Origin: Spirosomataceae bacterium
GTDB taxonomy: Bacteria; Bacteroidota; Bacteroidia; Cytophagales; Spirosomataceae
Length of the DNA stretch: 38,742 nt
Direction of reading: 5' to 3'
NCBI GenBank assembly: GCA_022702045.1
Contig: JAKONH010000442.1
Location: forward strand, 1 to 38,742
The position numbers and the translations under genes are program-made. The notes under the pieces are model-generated. The model saw nothing but the letters and a program-made list of their open reading frames with translations, had not been told where the DNA came from and did not search any database. Below, piece after piece: positions 31,948 through 38,742 of the stretch; within the stretch, counting starts at the first letter, position 1; every line of letters starts with the position of its first letter.

Positions 31948-32922
31948 ATGAAAGCGATTCGAGTATACGCCTTTGGTGGGCCAGAAGTGATGCAACTGGT
32001 CGAAGTGGAGCGACCCGTACCTGCCGCAGACGAAATCCTGGTCAAGGTGTACGCCAGCAGCGTCAATCCGGCTGATTACATTATGCGGGAAGGCGGTAAT
32101 GATGCATTACGGGCTTTACTCAACTTGCCCCTCGGTCTGGGGTTAGACGTGGCCGGACTGGTCGAAGAAACCGGTAGTGACGTTACCCGGTTTAAAAAAG
32201 GGGACAAAGTCTACGGCGTCCCTAATTTTCCGGGCGATGGCAGCTATGCGGAATATGTTGCGGCTAAGGCTAGCCAGTTTTGGCTCATGCCGCAGCGTAG
32301 TTCATTCAACGAAGCGGGGGCGTTGCCTTCGTGTGCCCTCATCGCCTGGGATGGTATCGTCGACCTGGGTAACGTAGGGCCGGGCAAGCGGGTACTGATT
32401 CACGGGGCAGCCGGTGGTGTGGGTAATCTGGCAGTGCAGTTTGCCAAAGCGAAAGGCGCTTATGTAATTGGAACGGCATCTGCTTATAATAGTGATTTCT
32501 TACGCGAGTTGGGGGCCGATGAGGTGATCGATTATCACAACCAGCGATTCGAGGAATTGCTGCGTGATATCGATGTGGTGTTCAATGCCTCACCCGTTCG
32601 TGACGAACAGCTACGGTTAAAATCAGTTGACGTACTCAAGGCGGGGGGCATGTTTGTGTGTACGCATCTGGATGAGCCCTTCAGCCCGAACTTTTTGCAG
32701 GCCCTGTCTGGCAGGAATGCGACGGCAGCCATGGTTGGGTCAGGTCGTATAACAACCTACAGTGCATCGCTGGATGGGGTCACGCAACTCATTGACGACG
32801 AGGAAGTAAAAGCCGTCATCAGCCAGGTGTATCCGCTGGAGGCTGTAGCTGAGGCCCATCGGCAAAGCGAAACCAAGCATGTGCGGGGTAAACTAGTACT
32901 GGAAATACGAACCGAATCTTAA
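31948..32922 (+). CDS. NADP-dependent quinone-oxidoreductase-like protein (MDR family)
   Basis: This zinc-free medium-chain dehydrogenase/reductase has 324 residues from ATG 31948; an in-frame TTG at 31924 overlaps the likely promoter and is not favoured. The N-terminal GroES-like part shows MKAIRVYAFGGPEVMQLVEV, YASSVNPADYIMREG, LGLDVAGLVEETGSDV and FKKGDKVYG. The Rossmann motif is GAAGGVGNLAVQFAKAKGA. The C-terminal HVRGKLVLEI is typical. The catalytic zinc Cys/His set is absent. It is expected to reduce quinones or enals with NADPH. The AraC-type regulator starts four bases after the stop, so the regulator probably controls this operon. The physiological substrate is unknown. Confidence 0.92.
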   Translation: MKAIRVYAFGGPEVMQLVEVERPVPAADEILVKVYASSVNPADYIMREGGNDALRALLNLPLGLGLDVAGLVEETGSDVTRFKKGDKVYGVPNFPGDGSYAEYVAAKASQFWLMPQRSSFNEAGALPSCALIAWDGIVDLGNVGPGKRVLIHGAAGGVGNLAVQFAKAKGAYVIGTASAYNSDFLRELGADEVIDYHNQRFEELLRDIDVVFNASPVRDEQLRLKSVDVLKAGGMFVCTHLDEPFSPNFLQALSGRNATAAMVGSGRITTYSASLDGVTQLIDDEEVKAVISQVYPLEAVAEAHRQSETKHVRGKLVLEIRTES

Positions 32923-32926
32923 GTCA

Positions 32927-33844
32927 ATGAAACGCTTCAACACCATCAGCGAATTCCTCCAGTTTCGGCAGCTACCCCGCCCCGACCATCCGCTGATCAG
33001 CGTCTTCAAGGTGGCGTCTGTCGATAGTGCAACGCTGGATGAGGCCGCAGCCTGGTGCTATGATTTTTACTGTATAGCGCTCAAACGGGTTGCCAACGCG
33101 CAGCAAATCAAACTGAAGTACGGCCAGCAGACCTATGATTATGATGAGGGCATCTTGTCCTTCGTTGCGCCTGGTCAGGTATTACGGTTTTCTGTCGATC
33201 AGGGAGCGGTCCAACTGAATCAATCGGGGTGGGTGTTACTCGTTCACCCCGATTTTCTTTGGCATACACCTTTGGCCAAAACGATTGGTCAGTACGATTT
33301 TTGGGGCTACTCGGTGCACGAAGCCTTATTTCTTTCCGAGTATGAAGAGACTGTGTTGACGACTATTCTACAAACGATTCAGCAAGAGTGTCGTGCCAAT
33401 CTGGACGCGTTCAGTAAGCGGATTATCGGCTCGCAACTGGAAACGCTGCTAAACTATGCCGACCGGTTTTACCATCGGCAGTTTATGACCCGCGAGAAGA
33501 CGAATCATCAACTGCTGGAACGGGTGGAAAGCGTGTTAACTGCTTATTTTAGCCACCCTGATTTAACCATACATGGATTGCCAACGGTTGGTTATCTGGC
33601 CGACGCTTTACACGTTTCCCCCAAATACCTGAGCAGTTTGCTTAAAGTGTTGACCGGCCAAACGGCCCAACAGCATATCCACGACAAGCTGATTGAGCGG
33701 GCAAAGGAAAAACTGTCGACTACGGAGTCGAGCGTTAGTGAAATTGCGTACGAACTGGGCTTTGAACATTTGCCATCGTTCAGTAAGCTGTTCAAGGCGA
33801 AAACGGCTCAGTCTCCGCTGGATTTTAGGGCTTCCTTTCAGTGA
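32927..33844 (+). CDS. AraC family transcriptional regulator
   Basis: This 305-residue regulator has a C-terminal double helix-turn-helix. The first is VGYLADALHVSPKYLSSLLKVLTG; the second is SSVSEIAYELGFEHLPSFSKLFKAKTAQSPLDFR, the AraC signature. The N-terminal about 190 residues form a cupin-like sensing part (QQTYDYDEGILSFVAPGQVLRF). It is co-transcribed with the oxidoreductase gene, with a gap of four bases. Control of that gene by an aromatic or electrophilic effector is a reasonable inference. It is convergent with the methyltransferase gene; no terminator is seen in the 43-bp gap. Confidence 0.93.
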   Translation: MKRFNTISEFLQFRQLPRPDHPLISVFKVASVDSATLDEAAAWCYDFYCIALKRVANAQQIKLKYGQQTYDYDEGILSFVAPGQVLRFSVDQGAVQLNQSGWVLLVHPDFLWHTPLAKTIGQYDFWGYSVHEALFLSEYEETVLTTILQTIQQECRANLDAFSKRIIGSQLETLLNYADRFYHRQFMTREKTNHQLLERVESVLTAYFSHPDLTIHGLPTVGYLADALHVSPKYLSSLLKVLTGQTAQQHIHDKLIERAKEKLSTTESSVSEIAYELGFEHLPSFSKLFKAKTAQSPLDFRASFQ

Positions 33845-33887
33845 GTCGCGTTGCTTTGCCTGCCCCGCGCGATAGATTCGTTTTGGC

Positions 33888-34505
33888 TTACTTGTACAGA
33901 AAAAGCGTAAAATCATCCGGCCAGTAGCCAGTTCGAAGCGTCACTGTTTTGGTCAGGCTTCGACAAAAATCGCCTATCTCTTCGGGGTCGTACGTCTGAA
34001 GCAGATTGCCTGCACCGACCCCGCCACTCAGCAGGTTAAATCCCAAGCCGATACGACAACTGGCGAACAGTGTCGCGATGGCCTTATAGATGAAACGCGC
34101 GTCGCTATGTCGGTAGGTCAGCGAGCCGCTTGCCAACACAAAATCGGTCGTTGGCATTGTATCGGCAAGGAAGTCGCCCGGCAGCAGGGTAATCTCCGAC
34201 GCGCGTCGATAGCGCTGAATTGCCACGTTGAGCAAGTCAGGAAGTTGCTCACACCCGTAGTAGATAAGTGATGAAAAGCGTTTGGTCAGGAAGGGGAATA
34301 GATCCGCGTGTCCACAGCCCGCATCCAGTACGGAGTGACCGCTGAGGTCTGCTATCTGGCATAACATGTCGAAGCGTGCCCGTTGACCGTCGAAGCTGCG
34401 CCAGCCCTGTGCCCGGGTTGTACCCGCTCCATACTGATCAATAAGCCGTTTATGATACTGAAGTACAGTCTCTGCATCACCCCGATTGGTCGTGTCGTTC
34501 GCCAT
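33888..34505 (-). CDS. class I SAM-dependent methyltransferase
   Basis: This methyltransferase has 205 residues from ATG 34505 (MANDTTNRGDAETVLQYHKRL); the frame stays open to 34685, but the extra segment looks non-coding. Motif I is HSVLDAGCGHADLFPFL. LIYYGCEQLPDLLNVA, LPGDFLADTMPTTDFVLASGSLTY and FNLLSGGVGAGN are later motifs of the fold. The substrate cannot be assigned. It stands alone, in an isolated position between the AraC gene and a SusCD pair. Confidence 0.87.
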   Translation of the reverse strand: MANDTTNRGDAETVLQYHKRLIDQYGAGTTRAQGWRSFDGQRARFDMLCQIADLSGHSVLDAGCGHADLFPFLTKRFSSLIYYGCEQLPDLLNVAIQRYRRASEITLLPGDFLADTMPTTDFVLASGSLTYRHSDARFIYKAIATLFASCRIGLGFNLLSGGVGAGNLLQTYDPEEIGDFCRSLTKTVTLRTGYWPDDFTLFLYK

Positions 34506-34699
34506 GGTCAGGTAGTTCGTGGGTAAGAAACGCATGGCGCGTGATCCTGCAAGCGGGCTGCAACAGCGACTAGCTGAAGTGTGACTCGTAGCCGTACAGG
34601 CAGGTCCGTATCTCAATAAAGGCATTCGATGGTAATAGCATACTGATAGTGAAGCAAGCATCGTAAAAGCGTCATTAGCTAGCAAAGGGTATTTATAAA

Positions 34700-34753
34700 C
34701 ACTCGGCGGTCATCGACTCGAAAACTAGCTTCCGGGTTGATGACCGCCGAGTG
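34700..34753. repeat. 15-bp inverted repeat, possible terminator
   Basis: CACTCGGCGGTCATC (34700-34714) pairs with GATGACCGCCGAGTG (34739-34753), with a 24-base loop. No long T run follows on either side, so it may be a Rho-assisted terminator or a binding structure. Confidence 0.5.
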
Positions 34754-34789
34754 CGGAATACTGATCTCGTTCACGCTACTGTCGTGCTG

Positions 34790-34821
34790 GTACGACTAAT
34801 GGTGAACCGCTTTAGTCGTAC
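34790..34821. repeat. 10-bp inverted repeat after the second susD
   Basis: GTACGACTAA (34790-34799) and TTAGTCGTAC (34812-34821), loop 12. A word CGCTACTGT recurs on both sides (34774-34782, 34821-34829). It is probably a 3'-end structure of the SusCD transcript. Confidence 0.45.
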
Positions 34822-34848
34822 GCTACTGTGAAGAATCTTTATCGATAG

Positions 34849-36237
34849 TTATTTATTGACGTCCCACCACACCCGGTCGGTTAGTTTAACGTTTTGGCCG
34901 GGTTGCGGATTTGTTGTCAGCTCCGAACGAGGGTACAGGAAACGGCGGGGAATGTCGGATAGCGCATTCGGTACTTTAGTAAGCAGAGGATACCCTGTTC
35001 GGCGCCAGTCTGTATAATTTTCGGGCGACAGGTAATCGGCGATTACTTTCTCTTCGATAATCAGGCGCAGGGCATTGCTGCTGGTGAGCTTACCCCGCCG
35101 GGTCAGGTACTCGCTTGCATCCGCATCGGATACACCCAGTGCACTCATGTTGGCTTTTATGGCGTTCTGGTAGATGGGTTCGGCCGCTGCTGCTCCGGAT
35201 TTGTACAGTGTCGCTTCCGCTTTCAGGAACTGAGCTTCGGCGTACGTCAGGATATACAGATTCGCGCCGGTGGCTCCGTAGAAATCGCCCAGAATCGAGT
35301 AGGAGGCAAGCGAGCCTATATCCTGCAACCCAATCGCCCGGCCGGTATAGCTGCCCGTTTCCTCTGCAGGAGCAATGATTTTACTCAGCCGGGGGTCGTT
35401 GCGAAGCACCAGCGTATCGACCGCCGGTTTCGCCATGACCTGCGTCGATACCGGCAGGAAGTTCTGATTCTGCTTGTTCTGCTGACCAGCACCACCGAGG
35501 TAGAACATCTTCATATCGTCGCTGGTCGAGGTCATACCGTTTTGTAGCGCGGCCAGTGCCAGGTCCGCCTGTGACGCGGCTGTATGGCCGGGCGCTTTGA
35601 TCAGGTGCATGGCAAAGCGGGCTTTGAGCGTATACGCGGCCCGACGCCACTTGCTCATATCGCCACCGTAGTAATAATCGTCGCCACCTGGTTTGAGCGA
35701 TGCCTTTTTGTCGATACTGGCGATGGCCCGGTCTAGTAGCAGATCAAGCGTTTTGTAGATGTCCTCCTGCTTGTCATAGGAAGGGCGGAAGTTGTCGCTG
35801 CCCTGAAACGCCTGCGAGTACGGCACGTCGCCCCACAGATCCGTTGTCATGCCCAGCGTCAGCGCGGTCAGTATATCGGCAATGGCCGAATAGTTATAGC
35901 TGTTGTCGGCTTCGGCCCGCTCACGCAGCACCCGCATATTTTGCAGGCAGGTGGTATAGTTGGTGCCCCACTGACCGTTGAGGTCTTCGTTCAACTGACG
36001 ATAGGTTCCCTCGTTGGGAGCCGGCTGGTTAGACGCGATCATCTGGGTCCAGTGATTGGTGAACCGGGCTGCATCGCCTGCCATCAGCTCGTTGGCCACA
36101 GTCAGTTCCAGGGGCGCCAGCAGTAGCGCCGGTTGCACAGTAAGGGGCTGATTCGGATTCTTGTTGACGTCGATATAAGTCTGGCAGCCCGTCAGACTCA
36201 GCAGCAGGCTTCCCAAGGTAATAATATGTTTTTTCAT
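34849..36237 (-). CDS. SusD-like outer-membrane lipoprotein (SusD_RagB-2 type)
   Basis: This 462-residue lipoprotein has signal MKKHIITLGSLLLSLTGC with lipobox Cys18. It is shorter than the first SusD in this window and has the features of the SusD-like group 2: YIDVNKNPNQPLTVQPALLLAPLE, QNMRVLRERAEADNSYNYSAIADILTALT, DLWGDVPYSQAFQG, IYKTLDLLLDRAIASID, LKARFAMHLIKAPGHTAAS and ENYTDWRRTGYP. It lies 19 bp downstream of its SusC, with which it should form a lidded transporter. The substrate is unknown. Confidence 0.92.
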   Translation of the reverse strand: MKKHIITLGSLLLSLTGCQTYIDVNKNPNQPLTVQPALLLAPLELTVANELMAGDAARFTNHWTQMIASNQPAPNEGTYRQLNEDLNGQWGTNYTTCLQNMRVLRERAEADNSYNYSAIADILTALTLGMTTDLWGDVPYSQAFQGSDNFRPSYDKQEDIYKTLDLLLDRAIASIDKKASLKPGGDDYYYGGDMSKWRRAAYTLKARFAMHLIKAPGHTAASQADLALAALQNGMTSTSDDMKMFYLGGAGQQNKQNQNFLPVSTQVMAKPAVDTLVLRNDPRLSKIIAPAEETGSYTGRAIGLQDIGSLASYSILGDFYGATGANLYILTYAEAQFLKAEATLYKSGAAAAEPIYQNAIKANMSALGVSDADASEYLTRRGKLTSSNALRLIIEEKVIADYLSPENYTDWRRTGYPLLTKVPNALSDIPRRFLYPRSELTTNPQPGQNVKLTDRVWWDVNK

Positions 36238-36256
36238 GACTGGGTGCGCTGAATCG

Positions 36257-38742
36257 TTAGAAGCTGAAGCGAAGCGAAAACATAACCGAGCGTGACGTAG
36301 GCGCGGAATTGGCGTATAGCCCCTGGGCCGAATTGGATGAACCGTAAGAGCTTACCTCCGGGTCCGGGCCGGTAAAATGCGGCCGGTAGATAAACAGGTT
36401 ACGACCCGTTACGCTCAGCGAAGCGGTTTTAAACGGTGTCTTGGCCAGTAAAGCGGAGGGAACGGCATAGGTCAGGCCCAGTGTCCGGAGTTTGATATAG
36501 GTGACGTCCTGAACGACCGACTCGCCAATACCATTCAGCCGCTGATAATAATCCTGCGCCTGTACTACTGTCGTATTCGGACTGCCATCGGCGGCATTGA
36601 CCCCGTCGACGACGCGTGGCTCGCGATTTTCGGTGACTTTGGGCGTACCGTAGAAATAGCCGTAACGGTCGTCGGAGTTGATGATGTCTCCGCCTTTGCG
36701 CATGTCGGCGAAGGCGTTGAGCGAGAACGCACCGTAGCGCAGGCTGTTGTTAAGGCCCATCAGCCAGTCGGGCGACAGGTTTCCTAGGATTCCCGTATTG
36801 CCGCCGTATGGTAGTCCCTGACCGTCGATCAGCAGTTGACCTTTGTCGTTGCGAGCAAATTGATTGTCGATCAGAACGCCGTATTGCTGACCGACAACAG
36901 CCCAGGATGAACCGATCTGTACCCGATCCAGGCCGCTGTTGACCTGCGTAACGATGCTGCGGATCCGGGTAAAGGTGTAAGTCATGTCCCAGGCGAACTT
37001 GCCGGTTCGAACGGGCGTCGCATTCAATAAGAATTCAAATCCTTTGGTCTGCATCGAGCCGGCGTTCAGAATTGTACTGCCATAGCCTGAAGCCGCCGAT
37101 ACCGGGATACCATCGGTGAGCAGGTCGACGCTGTTCTTACGGAAATAAGACGTTTCAAAACTCAGACGATTTTTCAGGAAGCGCATCTCAAGGCCCACTT
37201 CAACTTCATTGGTACGTTCATTGCGCAGGTTGGCGTTGCCCAGGTTCGAACTCAGCAGGAAGCCATTCTGCCCCTGAAATGGGAAGGCATAAGCCCCGAT
37301 GCTGGCCGCCTGAAACGGGGTGTTCAGTCGGTAGGCCCCGATATTATCGTTGCCGACGCTGGCTGCCGATACGCGTAGTTTACCGAAGCTGATCGCCGAC
37401 GACAGACTGGCCGGAAGCAGTTCCGAGAAGATAAAGGCGAAGGCCGCCGACCCATAGGGATAAAACTGGCGCTCCTGCGACAAGACCGAACTACCGTCGT
37501 AACGGCCCGTCAGCGCCAGTACCAGCGTTCGGTGATAATCAAAGTTCGCCTGGGCGTAGAAGCCAATCTTACGGGTGAGGTAATGCCCTTCCGAGTAGGT
37601 TTGTTTTTCGGTGTTCGACATATTGTCGAAGTTGGCGATGGCAACTCCGACGCCCCGCGTAGTGATGTACTGTCCGTACGACGAATACAGGTTGTTGCCC
37701 AGCGTCAGCCCCATGTCCAGATCGCCAAACTGTTTGTTGGCCCGCACGATCAGGTCGTTGTTGAATTGCCGGAAGGTGTTGACCTGGTCCACAATCTGTC
37801 CGGTCGGTACGTTGGTCGACCCCCGGGCTTCGGAATATTTTACCTGCTCGCCGTACATGTCGGCCCCGGCCCGCTCCGTGATCGTCAGCCAGCTCGTAGG
37901 CTGGTAGTTGATCGTTACGACCGGAATATAACGGTTGACGAGCGAGCGGTTATGGATGTTATCGAGCCCCCAGAACGGGTTATTTCGCGAAAAACGGAAC
38001 ACCCGCTGACTACCATCGGCATTGGTCGTTGGAAAAGGATTCCAGGAGACAGGCCCCGCGTATACGGTCCAGAGTGGACTTTGCAGGCCGTAGCCTTCCG
38101 GTACGCGGTTGTTGTCGGTACTGGAATAATTTAACTGAAACGTAGCATTAACAGTCGGCGAAATCTGAGTGGTGTATTTGGCAAACAGCGTGTGCCGGAG
38201 CAGGTCCGTCGTCGGAATGGTACCCAGTTGCTTGAAGAAGGTGTAGGACGCAAAATAGGTAGAGCGGTCGCCTGAACTGCCACTTAGACTGACCGAGTTA
38301 TTGGTACTCATGCCAGTACGGAAAAACAGGTCGGGCAGAAAATACCGGGGGGCCGGTTGGCCGTTGATGCGCAATGTGTCCATCAGAGGTCCCCAGGAGA
38401 GACTCGTTTTCTGGTTCTCTCCGTTGAAGAACACGCCCCGGCTACCCTGTGCGTACTTTTGCTGCAGATCCGGATACAATGCCTTATCGAACGACAGATC
38501 AGACGAAACGGCAACCGTCGGCTTCCGGTTGCCCGATCCGCTTTTGGTCGTAATGATCACGACCCCGCGCGCACCTGCCGACCCGTACAGGGTCGTAGCC
38601 GCTGCGCCTTTCAGCACGTTGACACTTTCGATGATCGATGGATCCAGATCGACCAGTCGACTACCACCGCCACCCTGATCGGCATTGCCGGTTTCGTCGT
38701 TGTTGATTGGAATCCCGTCGAGAACGATCAGCGCCTGATTAT
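36257..38742 (-). CDS. SusC/RagA-family TonB-dependent transporter, N-terminus missing (window edge)
   Basis: The frame runs to the right edge of the window, so the signal peptide and the first part of the plug lie outside. About 828 residues are present, beginning in the plug domain (ALIVLDGIPINNDE, DLDPSIIESVNVLKGAAATTLYGSAGARGVVIITT). The large barrel follows, ending with VMFSLRFSF (terminal Phe for BAM insertion). The gene lies 19 bp upstream of susD on the same strand. It is clearly a different transporter from the first, with different plug and barrel sequences. Confidence 0.94.
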   Translation of the reverse strand, partial: NQALIVLDGIPINNDETGNADQGGGGSRLVDLDPSIIESVNVLKGAAATTLYGSAGARGVVIITTKSGSGNRKPTVAVSSDLSFDKALYPDLQQKYAQGSRGVFFNGENQKTSLSWGPLMDTLRINGQPAPRYFLPDLFFRTGMSTNNSVSLSGSSGDRSTYFASYTFFKQLGTIPTTDLLRHTLFAKYTTQISPTVNATFQLNYSSTDNNRVPEGYGLQSPLWTVYAGPVSWNPFPTTNADGSQRVFRFSRNNPFWGLDNIHNRSLVNRYIPVVTINYQPTSWLTITERAGADMYGEQVKYSEARGSTNVPTGQIVDQVNTFRQFNNDLIVRANKQFGDLDMGLTLGNNLYSSYGQYITTRGVGVAIANFDNMSNTEKQTYSEGHYLTRKIGFYAQANFDYHRTLVLALTGRYDGSSVLSQERQFYPYGSAAFAFIFSELLPASLSSAISFGKLRVSAASVGNDNIGAYRLNTPFQAASIGAYAFPFQGQNGFLLSSNLGNANLRNERTNEVEVGLEMRFLKNRLSFETSYFRKNSVDLLTDGIPVSAASGYGSTILNAGSMQTKGFEFLLNATPVRTGKFAWDMTYTFTRIRSIVTQVNSGLDRVQIGSSWAVVGQQYGVLIDNQFARNDKGQLLIDGQGLPYGGNTGILGNLSPDWLMGLNNSLRYGAFSLNAFADMRKGGDIINSDDRYGYFYGTPKVTENREPRVVDGVNAADGSPNTTVVQAQDYYQRLNGIGESVVQDVTYIKLRTLGLTYAVPSALLAKTPFKTASLSVTGRNLFIYRPHFTGPDPEVSSYGSSNSAQGLYANSAPTSRSVMFSLRFSF

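Larger units (their letters stand above)
34506..34848. other. intergenic region with two hairpins (343 bp)
   Basis: This lies between the methyltransferase start and the SusD gene end. No convincing gene is seen. Two perfect inverted repeats are present: 34700-34753 and 34790-34821. Confidence 0.6.

Overview
The window looks like a chromosome segment of a Cytophagales bacterium in the Bacteroidota, probably close to Spirosoma. The evidence is two SusC/SusD outer-membrane nutrient-uptake pairs, lipoproteins with short lipobox signals, a GlgE-type maltokinase/branching-enzyme cluster, carboxynorspermidine decarboxylase, several promoters with the Bacteroidota -7 box TAnnTTTG, and little use of Shine-Dalgarno sequences. 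The genus is inferred from protein flavour and was not tested by a search. I saw no rRNA, tRNA, CRISPR array or insertion sequence.

Layout. 1-3838 (minus): alpha-glucan metabolism, with maltokinase, a short-chain dehydrogenase and a 5'-complete branching enzyme that runs off the left edge. 3935-6275 (minus): a subtilisin-like protease followed by a small protein resembling its own N-terminal region, then a small secreted protein. 6449-8888: PgeF-type protein, GlsB-type membrane protein and acyl-CoA dehydrogenase. 9258-11661 (plus): UDP-glucose dehydrogenase and UDP-glucuronate decarboxylase, a route to UDP-xylose for surface polysaccharide. 11694-11776: a possible small RNA. 11939-13419: three adjacent small genes that appear to be divergent copies of one unrecognised helical family.

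13820-22066 (plus) is the most interesting region and reads as a complete retron-type system. Three closely spaced genes encode a WGR-HEAT protein, a WGR-beta-propeller protein and a winged-helix/SWIM protein. They are followed by a non-coding RNA with the architecture of a retron msr-msd, then by a reverse transcriptase carrying the retron hallmarks NAxxH, YADD and VTG. In the RNA, a 15-bp a1/a2 closing stem encloses two small msr hairpins and a very long msd hairpin. It has its own promoter, TTTG-N19-TAAATTTG. From memory, HEAT/ARM plus WH-SWIM partners fit the class called type XIII in the 2020 retron classification. The beta-propeller partner, the RNA fold and the long coiled-coil extension of the reverse transcriptase deserve scrutiny. 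A role in phage defence is inferred from what retrons do.

22084-29876 (minus): carboxynorspermidine decarboxylase, a decayed TonB-like gene, an intact TonB-domain protein, and a SusC-SusD-lipoprotein operon. 30238-33844 (plus): ThuA-like, DinB-like, a quinone-oxidoreductase-like enzyme and an AraC-type regulator. 33888-38742 (minus): a methyltransferase and a second SusC/SusD pair whose susC runs off the right edge.
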